A stretch of 64,000 nt of DNA. Origin: JAJVID01 sp963743425. Lineage in GTDB: Bacteria; Acidobacteriota; Blastocatellia; RBC074. Both the position numbers and the translations under genes were made by a program. The notes beneath the pieces were generated by a model that was not told where the DNA came from, searched no databases, and saw nothing but the letters and a program-made list of their open reading frames with translations. Shown piece by piece: positions 26,420-34,670 of the stretch; within the stretch, counting starts at the first letter, position 1, and each line of letters begins with the position of its first letter. The stretch is taken from positions 620,001 through 684,000 of the forward strand of contig CAVUPU010000002.1 in assembly GCA_963743425.1 (NCBI GenBank), written 5' to 3'.

Positions 26420-26509
26420 GGTACGGTACGGGGAGCGTCAGCGACCTGGGCCTCGATCAATAGGCCTATTGATCGAGACCCAGGTCGCTGACGCTCCCCG
26501 TACCGTACC
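26420..26509. terminator. 43-bp inverted repeat, bidirectional terminator-like
   Basis: Arms at 26420-26462 and 26467-26509 pair with a single mismatch around a 4-nt GGCC centre, so the whole 90 bp is nearly one palindrome. It lies between the convergent LarA-like (ends 26398) and TetR (ends 26513) genes, the place expected for a shared terminator. The sequence (GGTACGGTACGGGGAGCGTC and on) is not seen elsewhere in the window. Confidence 0.88.
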
Positions 26510-26512
26510 AGG

Positions 26513-27220
26513 CTATTCACGCAGATCGGCCAGCATCTTCAGAACCGATTTCCGCAATGGACTCATGGGCGGCAGGCTTGCCAGTTGAATCAGTCTCACC
26601 ACGATCTCGACCGTGTGTTCCATCAACCGGCGCGTTCTGTTCTGCCCGCTCGAATCGTCGTGAATCCAGAATAGAACTATGCCCATGTGATAAAGCCACA
26701 AAAGCGCCGGCAATTCCGCTTCAAGGTCGGGCGGAATTTTTGATTTGGCTCCCTTCACCACCTCGGCGAATAATTCAATGTTGGCGCGACGAGCAGGTTC
26801 CGATTCGTGGCTGAAGGGGTTGAGCGGGCTTTGCGGATCGGCGGCCGTCTTGAAGAGAACCCCGGCGAATTGATGATACGGCGCCATGTTTTCCAGAATC
26901 TGCCCCATCACGCCGAGAAGACGGCCTTTCAGCGTGCGCTCCTCCTTCAACAACTCAGCGCAGCTATCCAGATGCAGTTCATGCATTCGCTCATAGTAGG
27001 CCTGGATCAAATGCTCCTTGGAGCGAAAGTGGTAGTAGGCGCCGCCTTGCGCGACCCCTGCCTTTTCGGCGATCGCGCGCATCGTGGTCTCCTCATACCC
27101 GCGTTCGCCGAACATCTCCAGCGCAGTCTCCAGAATCAATGACCTGGTCTGCTCGCCCTTGCTGCCCGCTTCTCCCGATTCCACAGTCAGAGCTCTCTTG
27201 TGCAAAGTTTTCTTCCGCAA
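26513..27220 (-). CDS. TetR/AcrR family transcriptional regulator
   Basis: 235 aa. The HTH lies near the N-terminus (residues about 24-70): TRSLILETALEMFGERGYEETT followed by MRAIAEKAGVAQGGAYYHFR, the canonical TetR recognition helix. The long C-terminal ligand domain is unassigned. The gene is 85 nt downstream of the operon at 27305-28590 and is read in the same direction. The promoter of that operon carries three 12-bp palindromes of the TGAAC(A/G)CGTTCA type, the size and symmetry of TetR operators, so the regulator most likely controls it. No copy of the palindrome is seen directly before the tetR gene itself. Confidence 0.85.
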   Translation of the reverse strand: MRKKTLHKRALTVESGEAGSKGEQTRSLILETALEMFGERGYEETTMRAIAEKAGVAQGGAYYHFRSKEHLIQAYYERMHELHLDSCAELLKEERTLKGRLLGVMGQILENMAPYHQFAGVLFKTAADPQSPLNPFSHESEPARRANIELFAEVVKGAKSKIPPDLEAELPALLWLYHMGIVLFWIHDDSSGQNRTRRLMEHTVEIVVRLIQLASLPPMSPLRKSVLKMLADLRE

Positions 27221-27251
27221 GATTCAATACCTCTCTGTGTGATGTGAGGTT

Positions 27252-27325
27252 GGCGCAGTACCGCGCGCGTAAGCAAGCGGCTGACCAATGGGACAGCCGC
27301 TTGCTTACGCGCGCGGTACTGCGCC
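27252..27325. repeat. 31-bp perfect inverted repeat (GCGCGCGTAAGCAAGCGG family)
   Basis: Arms at 27252-27282 and 27295-27325 are exact reverse complements with a 12-nt loop. The right arm contains the last codons and the stop of the epimerase-like gene at 27305. It is close in sequence to the pair at 19954-20036. Confidence 0.92.
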
Positions 27326-28270
27326 GGTTAGGCGTCTATTGCAAAGGTCCTGGGCCGCTTCCGCCCAAGTGGGGAACTGGAAAATAAATTTCGACTGTAT
27401 CAGTCTATCTGGGATTACCCGCCGACTCTTCAAGATGAGTTCGGTTTCCGTTCGCAGAAAAAACGCTCCGACCTCCAGCATCAATGGCGTCGCAGGCAAA
27501 CCAAAGGAAATACCCGCCGCTGACCGCAGGGCGCTCATGAACTCAGAATTTAGTACCGGATTTGGCGCGGTGATGTTGATAGGCCCTTCAAGCTCGTCGT
27601 GTTCTATAAGCCAATAAATGGCTCGGACGAAGTCTCGATCGTGTATCCATGAAACATACTGCCGGCCATCTCCAGCGCGTCCTCCGAGGCCGCACTTTAC
27701 CAATGTAAGTAGCGTATCGAACACGCCGCCACGGTCCGGACTCATCGTCATCGCCGAGCGCATAAGAACCTTTCGCGTATAGGGCGTGGCAGACTCGTTG
27801 AGCTCGCGCTCCCATGCGGTCGCCACTTCGATGCTGAAGCGCCAGGTGTCCGGCGCGCCCAACTCCGAACCGCCCAGGACGCCATTCGTTTCGTCATTGG
27901 GCGCATCAAAGCGGTGAGCATAGATGGTCGCTGTGCTCGCCTGAAGCCACACACGGGGCGGGCGTAACGATCGAGCGATCGCCTCCCCCAGAATCCGCGT
28001 TGATTTCACACGGGACTCTTTGATCAGCCTGCGGTTCTCAGCGTTGTAGCGACAGTTTACGTTGTGTCCCGCCAGATTGATGACAACATCCGCCGCTTCG
28101 ATCACAGTCGTCCAGTCTCCCAACGTTTGAGCGTCCCATTCCATCACACGCCACGCCGCTTTTGTCGGACTTCTACTGAGAATGACGACTTCATGCCCTG
28201 CCTGGTGAAAGACGCGGGCAAGAATTGTTCCGACCTGACCTGAACCGCCTGGTATTACGACTTTCATCAT
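27305..28270 (-). CDS. TIGR01777 family NAD-dependent epimerase/dehydratase-like protein
   Basis: 321 aa extended SDR. The nucleotide-binding GGSGQVGTILA is at the N-terminus and NLAGHNVNCRYNAENRRLI matches the NLAG motif of the YfcH/TIGR01777 group; the C-terminal half includes the DUF1731-type region. The biochemical role of the group is unknown; some members sit in cell-division or lipid operons. The ATG at 28270 (MKVVIPGGSG) is chosen over an upstream in-frame start. The last nine residues are encoded by repeat DNA, so the tail is probably not native. It follows a small membrane-protein gene by 38 nt and shares its TetR-type promoter. Confidence 0.8.
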   Translation of the reverse strand: MMKVVIPGGSGQVGTILARVFHQAGHEVVILSRSPTKAAWRVMEWDAQTLGDWTTVIEAADVVINLAGHNVNCRYNAENRRLIKESRVKSTRILGEAIARSLRPPRVWLQASTATIYAHRFDAPNDETNGVLGGSELGAPDTWRFSIEVATAWERELNESATPYTRKVLMRSAMTMSPDRGGVFDTLLTLVKCGLGGRAGDGRQYVSWIHDRDFVRAIYWLIEHDELEGPINITAPNPVLNSEFMSALRSAAGISFGLPATPLMLEVGAFFLRTETELILKSRRVIPDRLIQSKFIFQFPTWAEAAQDLCNRRLTGAVPRA

Positions 28271-28308
28271 CCCTTCTCTCCGTACACTGATCTGAAAACC
28301 GCTCCGGA

Positions 28309-28590
28309 TCAAACCAGCACCGTTCCGACCTTCCAGGACAGCGCCTCGATCGCCCCCTGCGCGTCCGCCACCTCATAACCGAGCTTCAGCGCCAGGCTGA
28401 CGTAACCCAGGTTGATGAGATAGAAGCCGACGACCAGCAGTTGGTTGACCGAATCGGCCAGCGATTCGTTGCCGTGAAAGACGTCAACCAGAAAGACGCG
28501 GCCATTCCGATGCAGCGTCCTGGCGACCCAGATGGTGAGTGTGACGCTGACCGCGAGATAAAGCAGATAGGTGAAAATGATGTGGTTCAT
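28309..28590 (-). CDS. small membrane protein, 93 aa
   Basis: A protein of two membrane segments (residues about 4-21, IFTYLLYLAVSVTLTIWV, and about 47-67, VVGFYLINLGYVSLALKLGY) separated by HRNGRVFLVDVFHGNESLADS. Proteins with this pattern occur in many Acidobacteriota and Bacteroidota next to TIGR01777-type epimerases; the function is not known. The frame is open for another 96 codons upstream, but that part runs through the promoter and operators, so the ATG at 28590 is the start (AGGAG is not evident; CCGGAGGTCAGG precedes it). First gene of the putative TetR-controlled operon. Confidence 0.72.
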   Translation of the reverse strand: MNHIIFTYLLYLAVSVTLTIWVARTLHRNGRVFLVDVFHGNESLADSVNQLLVVGFYLINLGYVSLALKLGYEVADAQGAIEALSWKVGTVLV

Positions 28591-28618
28591 CCTGACCTCC
28601 GTGTGGTTGTCTATGTTC

Positions 28619-28705
28619 CGAACACGTTCATTTATTTTCTGAACGCGTTCAAAAATATAGCGCGAGGACGCAGGCCGAGTCAAGAGAAAAATCTGAACAC
28701 GTTCA
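28619..28705 (-). promoter_or_regulatory. sigma-70-type promoter with three TGAAC(A/G)CGTTCA palindromes
   Basis: On the minus strand TTGACT (28683-28678) and TATATT (28659-28654) are separated by 18 nt, a strong housekeeping-type promoter about 60 nt before the membrane-protein gene. Three near-identical 12-bp palindromes surround it: 28694-28705 just upstream of the -35, 28640-28651 across the expected start of transcription, and 28619-28630 in the leader (CGAACACGTTCA). The last two are centred 21 bp apart, two helical turns. This arrangement fits TetR-type repression, with the regulator probably encoded at 26513-27220. Confidence 0.75.
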
Positions 28706-28723
28706 ATTATTCGGCGGGCGTGG

Positions 28724-28790
28724 AGAAAATCCGGAACACGCGGAAATTTCCGACCCGGTTTCCGCTTTTTCCGCGTGTTCCGGATTTTCT
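28724..28790. repeat. 23-bp perfect inverted repeat
   Basis: Arms at 28724-28746 and 28768-28790 (AGAAAATCCGGAACACGCGG and on) are exact reverse complements; the centre holds a further CGGAAATTTCCG palindrome. It lies in the divergent region between the membrane-protein operon and the secreted protein at 28940. This is one of the few inverted repeats in the window that lies at gene 5-prime ends rather than at stop codons. Confidence 0.88.
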
Positions 28791-28939
28791 CTATGACTAC
28801 GAGCGGCGGCGCCTGAAAGGAAAAAAGCGCGCTTGAGGAGAATGTTTTTTTCAACCGCGCCCGATTATGCGACGACAAATGTTATGATGGCCTCACGCTC
28901 ACAAAATGGTCACTGCCGTATCGAAATAGAGAGGTGAAT

Positions 28940-30163
28940 ATGAAACTGTATTTTTACGTTTCCCGCATATTGCGGGAGGGATATTCCTCTTTCTCCTTCC
29001 TCCCCATCCAAACCATCCGAGGCGCGCGCCTCCGAATCGCGCGCCTGATACTACTCCTGTCGTTGATCTTCGTCGCATCTTCCCCGGCTTTATCTCAACA
29101 ATCCTCGAAACAGAGCTCGCTCGAAAGCGTTCCGACCGCGGAATTCGCGCGCATCCTCCGCGAATTCTCCGAAGAGGGCGGATACTTCATGTCGGACAAC
29201 TTCACTTCCAACGAGACCTCCTATTTGCACGTCGTTGATAAACTCCGGGAGCTTGGCGTCACAGGCGGGGCTTACATCGGCGTCGGACCGGAACAGAATT
29301 TCACTTATATCGCCAAGATCCGCCCGCGCATCGCGTTCATCGTGGACATCCGCCGCCAGGCGATGATCCAGCATTTAATGTACAAAGCGATCTTTCACCT
29401 CTCTGCCAATCGCGCGCAATTCCTCTCGCGATTATTGAGCAAACCACTGCCGAAAGAGGGCGCGCCAGCGCCTGACGCATCGGCGACCGATCTGATGGCC
29501 TTCTTCGGCCGTGTCGCCGCTACCGATCAGGCTTACGCGGCCAATCTTGCGGAGATCAAGAAGACCATTCAGGAAGGATTCCAGTCCCCGCTTTCGGACC
29601 GCGATCGCGAGAATCTGGAATACGTATACAAGAGCTTCCGCGAGAACGGCCTCGACATAGCTTTCCGGCTCGACGCAAGTTATTACGGCGGATACTTCCC
29701 ATCGCTCAAAGAGCTGGCGCTTCAGACCGATCTGAACGGGAAGATCGGCAACTTCCTGGCCAGCGCGGACGATTACAACTTCGTCCGCGACATGCAGAAA
29801 AAGAACCTGATCATACCCATTGTCGGAGACTTCAGCGGCGCCAAGGCGCTGGCCGCCATCGGCGATTACCTGCGAAAGAACGGATTGACAGTGACATCTT
29901 TCTACACGTCGAACGTCGAGCAGTATCTCTTCGACAGCGCGGTCTTCGACGGCTTCGCCAAAAACGTCAAGAAGCTGCCGATCGACGACAAAAGCGTGTT
30001 CATCAGAGCCGTGTTCCACATGCGCTACACCCATCCCGCGCGGAAGCAGGATCACATGTCGGTCACGCTGCTGCAGCGGGTGAAAGTCTTCCTGAAGGAT
30101 TTCGACGAAGGTCTCTATCCGAGCTATAGAGAATTGATCGTGACAAATTACATCGCGCCATAA
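28940..30163 (+). CDS. secreted protein of unknown function with Rossmann-like core
   Basis: About 407 aa. A signal peptide or anchor is seen near residues 30-50 (IARLILLLSLIFVASSPALS). After it, LRELGVTGGAYIGVGPEQNF, then TYIAKIRPRIAFIVDIRRQA, reads like a glycine-rich loop followed by a strand ending in Asp, as in class I methyltransferase-type Rossmann folds; the later VGDFSGAKALAAIGDYLRKNGL would be another strand-loop unit. Families like this are found in Acidobacteriota and some Proteobacteria with no known role. AGGTGA 2 nt before the ATG at 28940 supports this start over the GTG at 28934. It is followed by the repeat at 30189. Confidence 0.7.
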   Translation: MKLYFYVSRILREGYSSFSFLPIQTIRGARLRIARLILLLSLIFVASSPALSQQSSKQSSLESVPTAEFARILREFSEEGGYFMSDNFTSNETSYLHVVDKLRELGVTGGAYIGVGPEQNFTYIAKIRPRIAFIVDIRRQAMIQHLMYKAIFHLSANRAQFLSRLLSKPLPKEGAPAPDASATDLMAFFGRVAATDQAYAANLAEIKKTIQEGFQSPLSDRDRENLEYVYKSFRENGLDIAFRLDASYYGGYFPSLKELALQTDLNGKIGNFLASADDYNFVRDMQKKNLIIPIVGDFSGAKALAAIGDYLRKNGLTVTSFYTSNVEQYLFDSAVFDGFAKNVKKLPIDDKSVFIRAVFHMRYTHPARKQDHMSVTLLQRVKVFLKDFDEGLYPSYRELIVTNYIAP

Positions 30164-30188
30164 AACTTTTGGAAGGGTAACGCGAATC

Positions 30189-30298
30189 AACCGCCAAGAC
30201 GCCAAGATCGCCAAGAAAAATACAGGGAAAGGGCTGCAGGAGAGAATGAAAAGCCAGCGATTTGATCCTCCCTTGGCGATCTTGGCGTCTTGGCGGTT
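30189..30298. repeat. 27-bp perfect inverted repeat (AACCGCCAAGACGCCAAG family)
   Basis: Arms at 30189-30215 and 30272-30298 are exact reverse complements. The outer 17 bp are identical to those of the repeat at 18720-18845. The element lies between the convergent genes ending at 30163 and 30309, so it may act as a shared terminator. Confidence 0.9.
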
Positions 30299-30308
30299 AG
30301 TTCGGTGA

Positions 30309-30818
30309 TCACTGCCGCTCCAACGACCTGGTCGTGTGCTCGACGACGCTATGCTCTTTTGGCGTTTCCGCGGGCGACCTGTAAACCGGGACGCTTTGCG
30401 GCGGCGGCAAGCTAGCGTTTTGCGGCGGCGGGCCGAAATAGGGCGGTTGAGTCGGTTTCGGAGCGGGCGCGTTTTTATCGCCGAAGAGCCGGTAATAAAT
30501 CACCCAGTAAATGCCGGCCAGAAAGAGCGTCAGCGGCAAAAACAGCAGGCCCGGCTCTTCTGCGGCTATGCTGAGGGCGCCGATCGGCGCGAGCATACCC
30601 AGGCTGAAGAAGACCATCTTGGCCCCCCGGCGGATGCCTCGCTTGCGCTCGGAAGGCTCGCTGCTTTGAAGCGTGTTTGTTTGCGGGATATTCAAAGGGC
30701 CGGCCGGAACGCCGTCGCGCGCGAGCAGATCGGCCACGCCATCCAGCCGGAATCCGCAGCTCGGGCAAAATCTCACACGATCAGAAACTGGTTGATTACC
30801 ACATCTCGGACAATACAT
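30309..30818 (-). CDS. zinc-ribbon membrane protein, 169 aa
   Basis: The N-terminus is a zinc ribbon, CPRCG and CPSCG (residues 3-22). Two hydrophobic segments follow (about 72-87, MVFFSLGMLAPIGALSI, and 91-112, LLFLPLTLFLAGIYWVIYY), then a proline-rich, disordered C-terminus. Such proteins are frequent in Acidobacteriota and are of unknown function; the ribbon would face the cytoplasm. The gene starts 11 nt after the decayed PIN gene. Single gene or last of a run with the broken antitoxin/PIN pair. Confidence 0.7.
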   Translation of the reverse strand: MYCPRCGNQPVSDRVRFCPSCGFRLDGVADLLARDGVPAGPLNIPQTNTLQSSEPSERKRGIRRGAKMVFFSLGMLAPIGALSIAAEEPGLLFLPLTLFLAGIYWVIYYRLFGDKNAPAPKPTQPPYFGPPPQNASLPPPQSVPVYRSPAETPKEHSVVEHTTRSLERQ

Positions 30819-30828
30819 TGGAACCTCG

Positions 30829-31032
30829 CTATAGCGTCAAGCTCATGGCGCGTCTCCCGTGTTTCACTACGGATAAGGCAATAAATGCAAGCCAGCAATA
30901 AACCGAAATCTGTGTTACAGCGCTGGTCGCTAATGACGACTGTTGTTGGATGCGCTGCAAACACGTGATGGCGTCATTGTCGCCACGCCCGGCGTCGATC
31001 AGGATGTCCGTGTCAACTATAGTGAAAGCCAC
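30829..31032 (-). pseudogene. truncated PIN-domain toxin
   Basis: Starting with GTG at 31032, 1 nt after the antitoxin stop, the first about 40 residues are the beginning of a VapC/PIN toxin: FTIVDTDILIDAGRGDNDAI and SSLATSAVTQ, with the first catalytic Asp pair present. After SAVTQ the sequence changes to ISVYCWLAFIALSV, which is not PIN-like, and stops; the remaining about 90 residues with the other acidic ligands are missing. The toxin is therefore inactive, while the antitoxin gene upstream is still intact. Confidence 0.65.
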
Positions 31033-31033
31033 A

Positions 31034-31270
31034 TCAGTTTCTCCATTCGGACTGGCGAACACCGCGTACCCACGCGCTGCTGTCTCGCATCTCGTCTCGA
31101 TCCCGCCACATCCCAATGAAGCTTTCGCCATCTAAACCGGAGTCTGGCGGTTGTGCGACGGGCTGCGATGGCGCGTAACGCTGGCGAAGAAAAGCCACGA
31201 ATCCCTCAACCAGACGTTGGCCTTCCGGCGGCAATAAAGCGATCTCACGCAAAATTTCTTCATTCGTCAT
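31034..31270 (-). CDS. DUF2281-like antitoxin, 78 aa
   Basis: A short protein with a helical N-terminus (EEILREIALLPPEGQRLVEG) and the C-terminal tail DGESFIGMWRDRDEMRDSSA, then WVRGVR, which is typical of antitoxins paired with PIN toxins in many phyla; the tail is thought to wrap the toxin. It is translated together with the truncated PIN gene (1-nt gap). With the toxin broken, it is likely a relic or could cross-neutralise related toxins such as that at 60459. Confidence 0.7.
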   Translation of the reverse strand: MTNEEILREIALLPPEGQRLVEGFVAFLRQRYAPSQPVAQPPDSGLDGESFIGMWRDRDEMRDSSAWVRGVRQSEWRN

Positions 31271-31330
31271 AATTCCTCCTCACCAACATTGTCCATAATC
31301 ACTTCGCTATGCTCACGCGCGCGGCGCTGT

Positions 31331-32050
31331 TTAGCCGCGACCGAGAAAAGGCTGCTCGACGTGCAACACCGTGGCTTCGAGCATGTTGACGTGCGGTGGA
31401 AGCTCGGCCATCGCGACCGCGGCCCGCGCAATCTCTCCAACGCTCATCATGGGCTCCGGATCGCCTGCGCGTTTCTCGACCATCACGTTGCCGGGATTCA
31501 AAACCCCGCACGATATGCCGTGATCGCGGCCTTCGAGCGCCGTCACCTGTGTCAAGCCCCACAAGCCGTGTTTGGTCGTGCTGTACGCGGCGGAATGAGG
31601 GCGCACGCGCTGCGAGGCGATTGATCCGATGTTGATGATTCGCCCGCCGCGCTGCCGCTTCATAATTCGGAACGCTTCGCGCGTGCAGAGGAACGGGCCG
31701 CGCAGGTTGACGGCGATGATCCGATCCCACGACTCGACTGATATTTCGTCAATCGGGCCGTAGCCGGCGAACGTGCCCGCGTTGTTGACCAGAATGTCCA
31801 GACGACCGAAACGATCCATCGCCCGGCGAAAAACTTCCTGAACCTGACTCTCGTCAGTCACGTCGGCGGGAACTGCCAGAACATCGGCGCCGATCTGTTT
31901 CAAGGCTTCAGCCGTTTCGTCGAGCAACGCGGCGTTGCGAGCCATCAGGGTCAGAGCCGCGCCTTCCGCGGCGAAAGCCTCGGCGATGCCGCGTCCGATG
32001 CCCCGGTTCGCGCCCGTGATCAAAGCGATTTTGCCTTCGAGTCTTCGCAT
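31331..32050 (-). CDS. SDR family oxidoreductase
   Basis: 239 aa classical SDR: TGANRGIGRGIAEAF (nucleotide site) near residue 11, NNAG near 87 and catalytic YSTTK near 151 with the preceding Ser in NIGSIAS. Substrate not predictable. It is divergent from the Gfo/Idh gene at 32247 and is thus probably part of the same sugar-catabolic locus with shared control from the 196-nt spacer. The ATG at 32050 is supported by GAGGTGGAG before it. A single arm of the GCTCACGCGCGCGGCGCTG repeat (about 31309-31330) touches the stop. Confidence 0.82.
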   Translation of the reverse strand: MRRLEGKIALITGANRGIGRGIAEAFAAEGAALTLMARNAALLDETAEALKQIGADVLAVPADVTDESQVQEVFRRAMDRFGRLDILVNNAGTFAGYGPIDEISVESWDRIIAVNLRGPFLCTREAFRIMKRQRGGRIINIGSIASQRVRPHSAAYSTTKHGLWGLTQVTALEGRDHGISCGVLNPGNVMVEKRAGDPEPMMSVGEIARAAVAMAELPPHVNMLEATVLHVEQPFLGRG

Positions 32051-32246
32051 CTCCACCTCTCTATCTTTGTTCGACTTCGTTCGACTTCGCGCTGGTATAC
32101 GCTCGGCTTTGTGGGCATTCTGCATGGCGCGCGGAGCGATGTCAATTTTCTCAATCCAACCGGCGTTATCACGGCGCCGGATCGCCATTAGAGCCGAGGA
32201 TTTATTTACAGTCGGGCGACGGGCGCTTATCATCGCGCCACAACTT

Positions 32247-33314
32247 ATGAAAATAGCCGGAATAAACTTCGACCATATGCACATGGGCGATTTGCTGCGG
32301 ATGGCGCACGAACATCCGCGCTCCGAGATCGTGGGCGTTTGCGATGAAGCGCCCGAACGAATGCGGACGGCGGCGGCCAACTTCTCGATTCCGCCCGACC
32401 GCGTCTTCACCGATTACCGCCGATGCCTGGAGCGAACGAAACCAGACATCGCGATTCTCTGCCCCGCCACGGCGCGACATGCCGAATACGTCGAAAAGGT
32501 CGCGCCGTTCGGAGTCCACCTCCTTGTGGAAAAGCCTATGGCGGCGTCGCTCGCGGACGCCGACGCGATGATCCGAGCGATGGAGGCCACGGGCAAAACG
32601 CTGGTCATCAACTGGCCGCTCGCCTGGTACCCGACGCACCGCGCCACGAAGCTTTTGATTGACGAGGGAATGATCGGCGACGTGATCGAGGTTCATTACT
32701 ACGACGGCAATCGTGGCCCGCTCTATCACCTCGCGGACAAGATCGCCGTCAGCGATGAGGAAGTCGGGCGCCAAAAGCCGCACAGTTGGTGGTACAAGCG
32801 GGCGAGCGGAGGCGGTTCGCTGCTCGATTATCTAGGCTACGGCGTGACGCTCGGAACGTGGTTCCACAACGGGCGCGCTCCGATTGAAGTCACGACCGTC
32901 GTTGACGAGCCGTCCGGATTGGAAGTTGACGAACACAGCGTGACGATTGCGCGGTACGAATGCGGTTTGTCGAAATACGAGACGCGATGGGGCTCGTTCA
33001 CCGACCCATGGACACATCAGCCGCAACCGAAATGCGGCTTCGTCATCGTCGGAAGCGCAGGCACGATCAGCAGTTATGATTTCGAGCCGGTAGTTCGCGT
33101 CCAGACAAAAGAGCGAACGGAGACGCATGAGATTCCGGTGGATCAATTGAAGCCGCCCTACCAGAATCCGATCCAATATCTGATTCATTGCCTCGAAACG
33201 GGCGAGCCAGTAACCGGCCCGTTGTCGCCCGCGCTGAGCCGCATCGGGCAGCGGATCGTAGACACAGCGGTAATCAGCGCGCGCGAAAAACGCATGGTGA
33301 AGTTGGTTGGCTGA
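32247..33314 (+). CDS. Gfo/Idh/MocA family oxidoreductase
   Basis: 355 aa NAD(P)-dependent dehydrogenase. The Rossmann domain begins KIAGINFDHMHMGDLLRMA, in which the usual GxGxxG is replaced by a looser INFDHMH. The conserved motif for the catalytic lysine is LLVEKPMAASLADADAM near residue 93. The C-terminal domain includes WWYKRASGGGSLLDYLGYG, the region with catalytic acid. Such enzymes oxidise sugars, inositols or sugar-derived lactones. The stop is 1 nt before the start of a second Gfo/Idh gene, so the two act together, perhaps as successive steps or as a heteromer. Confidence 0.82.
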   Translation: MKIAGINFDHMHMGDLLRMAHEHPRSEIVGVCDEAPERMRTAAANFSIPPDRVFTDYRRCLERTKPDIAILCPATARHAEYVEKVAPFGVHLLVEKPMAASLADADAMIRAMEATGKTLVINWPLAWYPTHRATKLLIDEGMIGDVIEVHYYDGNRGPLYHLADKIAVSDEEVGRQKPHSWWYKRASGGGSLLDYLGYGVTLGTWFHNGRAPIEVTTVVDEPSGLEVDEHSVTIARYECGLSKYETRWGSFTDPWTHQPQPKCGFVIVGSAGTISSYDFEPVVRVQTKERTETHEIPVDQLKPPYQNPIQYLIHCLETGEPVTGPLSPALSRIGQRIVDTAVISAREKRMVKLVG

Positions 33315-33315
33315 T

Positions 33316-34431
33316 ATGAGCGAAGCGTTGGCGGACGACTACGGATTGAGCAAACCGCGGACTGGCGCGCGGATCGAAGCGCCTGTTTTGCGGTACCAGC
33401 CGCGAAATCCGAGGAACTATAATCCCGCAATCGGCGTTATCGGCTGCGGCGGCATAGCCGCGCAACACCTGAACGCATACCGCCACGCGGGTTTCCGCGT
33501 CACTGCGCTGTGCGACCGCACTGAAAGCAAAGCCCGCGCTTATCGGGAGAAGTTTTATCCCGATGCGATGGTCACGACCGATTACCGCGAGTTGCTACGG
33601 CGCGATGAGATCGAGGTCGTTGACATCGCGACGCATCCCGAAGATCGAGTCGAGATCATCGAAGAGGCGATCAGCGCGGGCAAACACGTTTTGAGCCAGA
33701 AACCTTTCGTCATCGATCTGGATGTCGGCGAACGGCTCACCCGTCTGGCCGACGCTCGCGGAGTCAGGTTGGCCGTCAATCAGAACGGCCGCTGGGCGCC
33801 GCATTTCAGCTTCATTCGAGAGGCATTGAGGGCCGGATTGATCGGGCGGTTGATGAGCGCGCATTTCAGCGCGCATTGGGATCACAACTGGATCATCGGA
33901 ACGAAGTTCGAAGAGATCGAAAGCCTCGTCCTTTACGATTTCGGCGTTCACTGGTTCGATCTGGCAGCTCACTTCTTTGAAGGCAGAGAGGCGCTGCGAG
34001 TCGGCGCATTCGCCACGCGCGCGTCAGGGCAACGCGCCAAACCGCCGATGCTGGCCCAGGCGATCATCGAATTCGAGTACGGCCAGGCTTCAATCGTCTT
34101 CAACGCGAATGTCGAACATGGTCAGGAGGACCGCACGGTTATCGCTGGAACCGAAGGCATGATCGTCAGCGCCGGTCCGAGCCTGTCGGAACAATCCGTT
34201 ACGATTTATACCGCTGAAGGTTATGCGAAACCGATGCTCGACGGCACGTGGTTCCGCGAGGGTTTTCACGGGGCGATGGCTGAATTGCTCTGCGCGATTG
34301 AAGAGGGCCGCGAGCCGGTCAACAATGCGTGGAGTAACCTGCGTGGCTTGAGTCTATGTTTTGCCGCCATCGCAAGCGCGATGGATGGCGCGGTGAAGAA
34401 GCCGGACCCCATACGCATGTTGCCCGCTTGA
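33316..34431 (+). CDS. Gfo/Idh/MocA family oxidoreductase
   Basis: 371 aa. Unlike its neighbour it has a normal nucleotide-binding motif, VIGCGGIAAQHLNAYR near residues 39-54, and the lysine motif as VLSQKPFVIDLDVGERL. About 35 residues precede the Rossmann fold (ALADDYGLSKPRTGARIEAP). The ATG at 33316 follows the previous stop by one base; translation is probably coupled. A C-terminal domain with FGVHWFDLAAHFF carries the usual His. With the preceding gene it makes a pair of dehydrogenases for a sugar or polyol. Confidence 0.84.
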   Translation: MSEALADDYGLSKPRTGARIEAPVLRYQPRNPRNYNPAIGVIGCGGIAAQHLNAYRHAGFRVTALCDRTESKARAYREKFYPDAMVTTDYRELLRRDEIEVVDIATHPEDRVEIIEEAISAGKHVLSQKPFVIDLDVGERLTRLADARGVRLAVNQNGRWAPHFSFIREALRAGLIGRLMSAHFSAHWDHNWIIGTKFEEIESLVLYDFGVHWFDLAAHFFEGREALRVGAFATRASGQRAKPPMLAQAIIEFEYGQASIVFNANVEHGQEDRTVIAGTEGMIVSAGPSLSEQSVTIYTAEGYAKPMLDGTWFREGFHGAMAELLCAIEEGREPVNNAWSNLRGLSLCFAAIASAMDGAVKKPDPIRMLPA

Positions 34432-34484
34432 TGTCCAGCCAAATTGAGTCGTAGAAAATTTCTTCAACCCCAAAGGAGGGTTTT

Positions 34485-34589
34485 ATGAGTATGATTTGTT
34501 GCTTAGTAGATGTGGACGAAGCTCAGATCAATGAATTACTAGCCAAACCTGGAAGCGCTACGTTCTTTTGTAGAGCGAACGAAAAATGA
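34485..34589 (+). pseudogene. 34-codon N-terminal remnant resembling DUF1877/YfbM
   Basis: A good AAAGGAGG site stands 6 nt before an ATG giving MSMICCLVDVDEAQINELLA and KPGSATFF, then a stop after 34 codons. The opening is that of DUF1877 (YfbM-like) proteins, which begin MxMIC and continue for about 160 residues. The rest of such a gene is absent, so this is a remnant or a very short peptide. It lies in the 185-nt space between the second Gfo/Idh gene and the SIS gene. Confidence 0.45.
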
Positions 34590-34670
34590 AAACAAAGGGG
34601 CAATCATTACCCGCTCATGACACGGCCCGATTCAACCATTCCCGAATACTTTTCAGAACAATCATTACCG

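Noticed and set aside
28591..28878. N-terminal extension of the small membrane protein
   Set aside because: The open frame crosses a strong promoter, three operators and a perfect inverted repeat, so it is unlikely to be translated.
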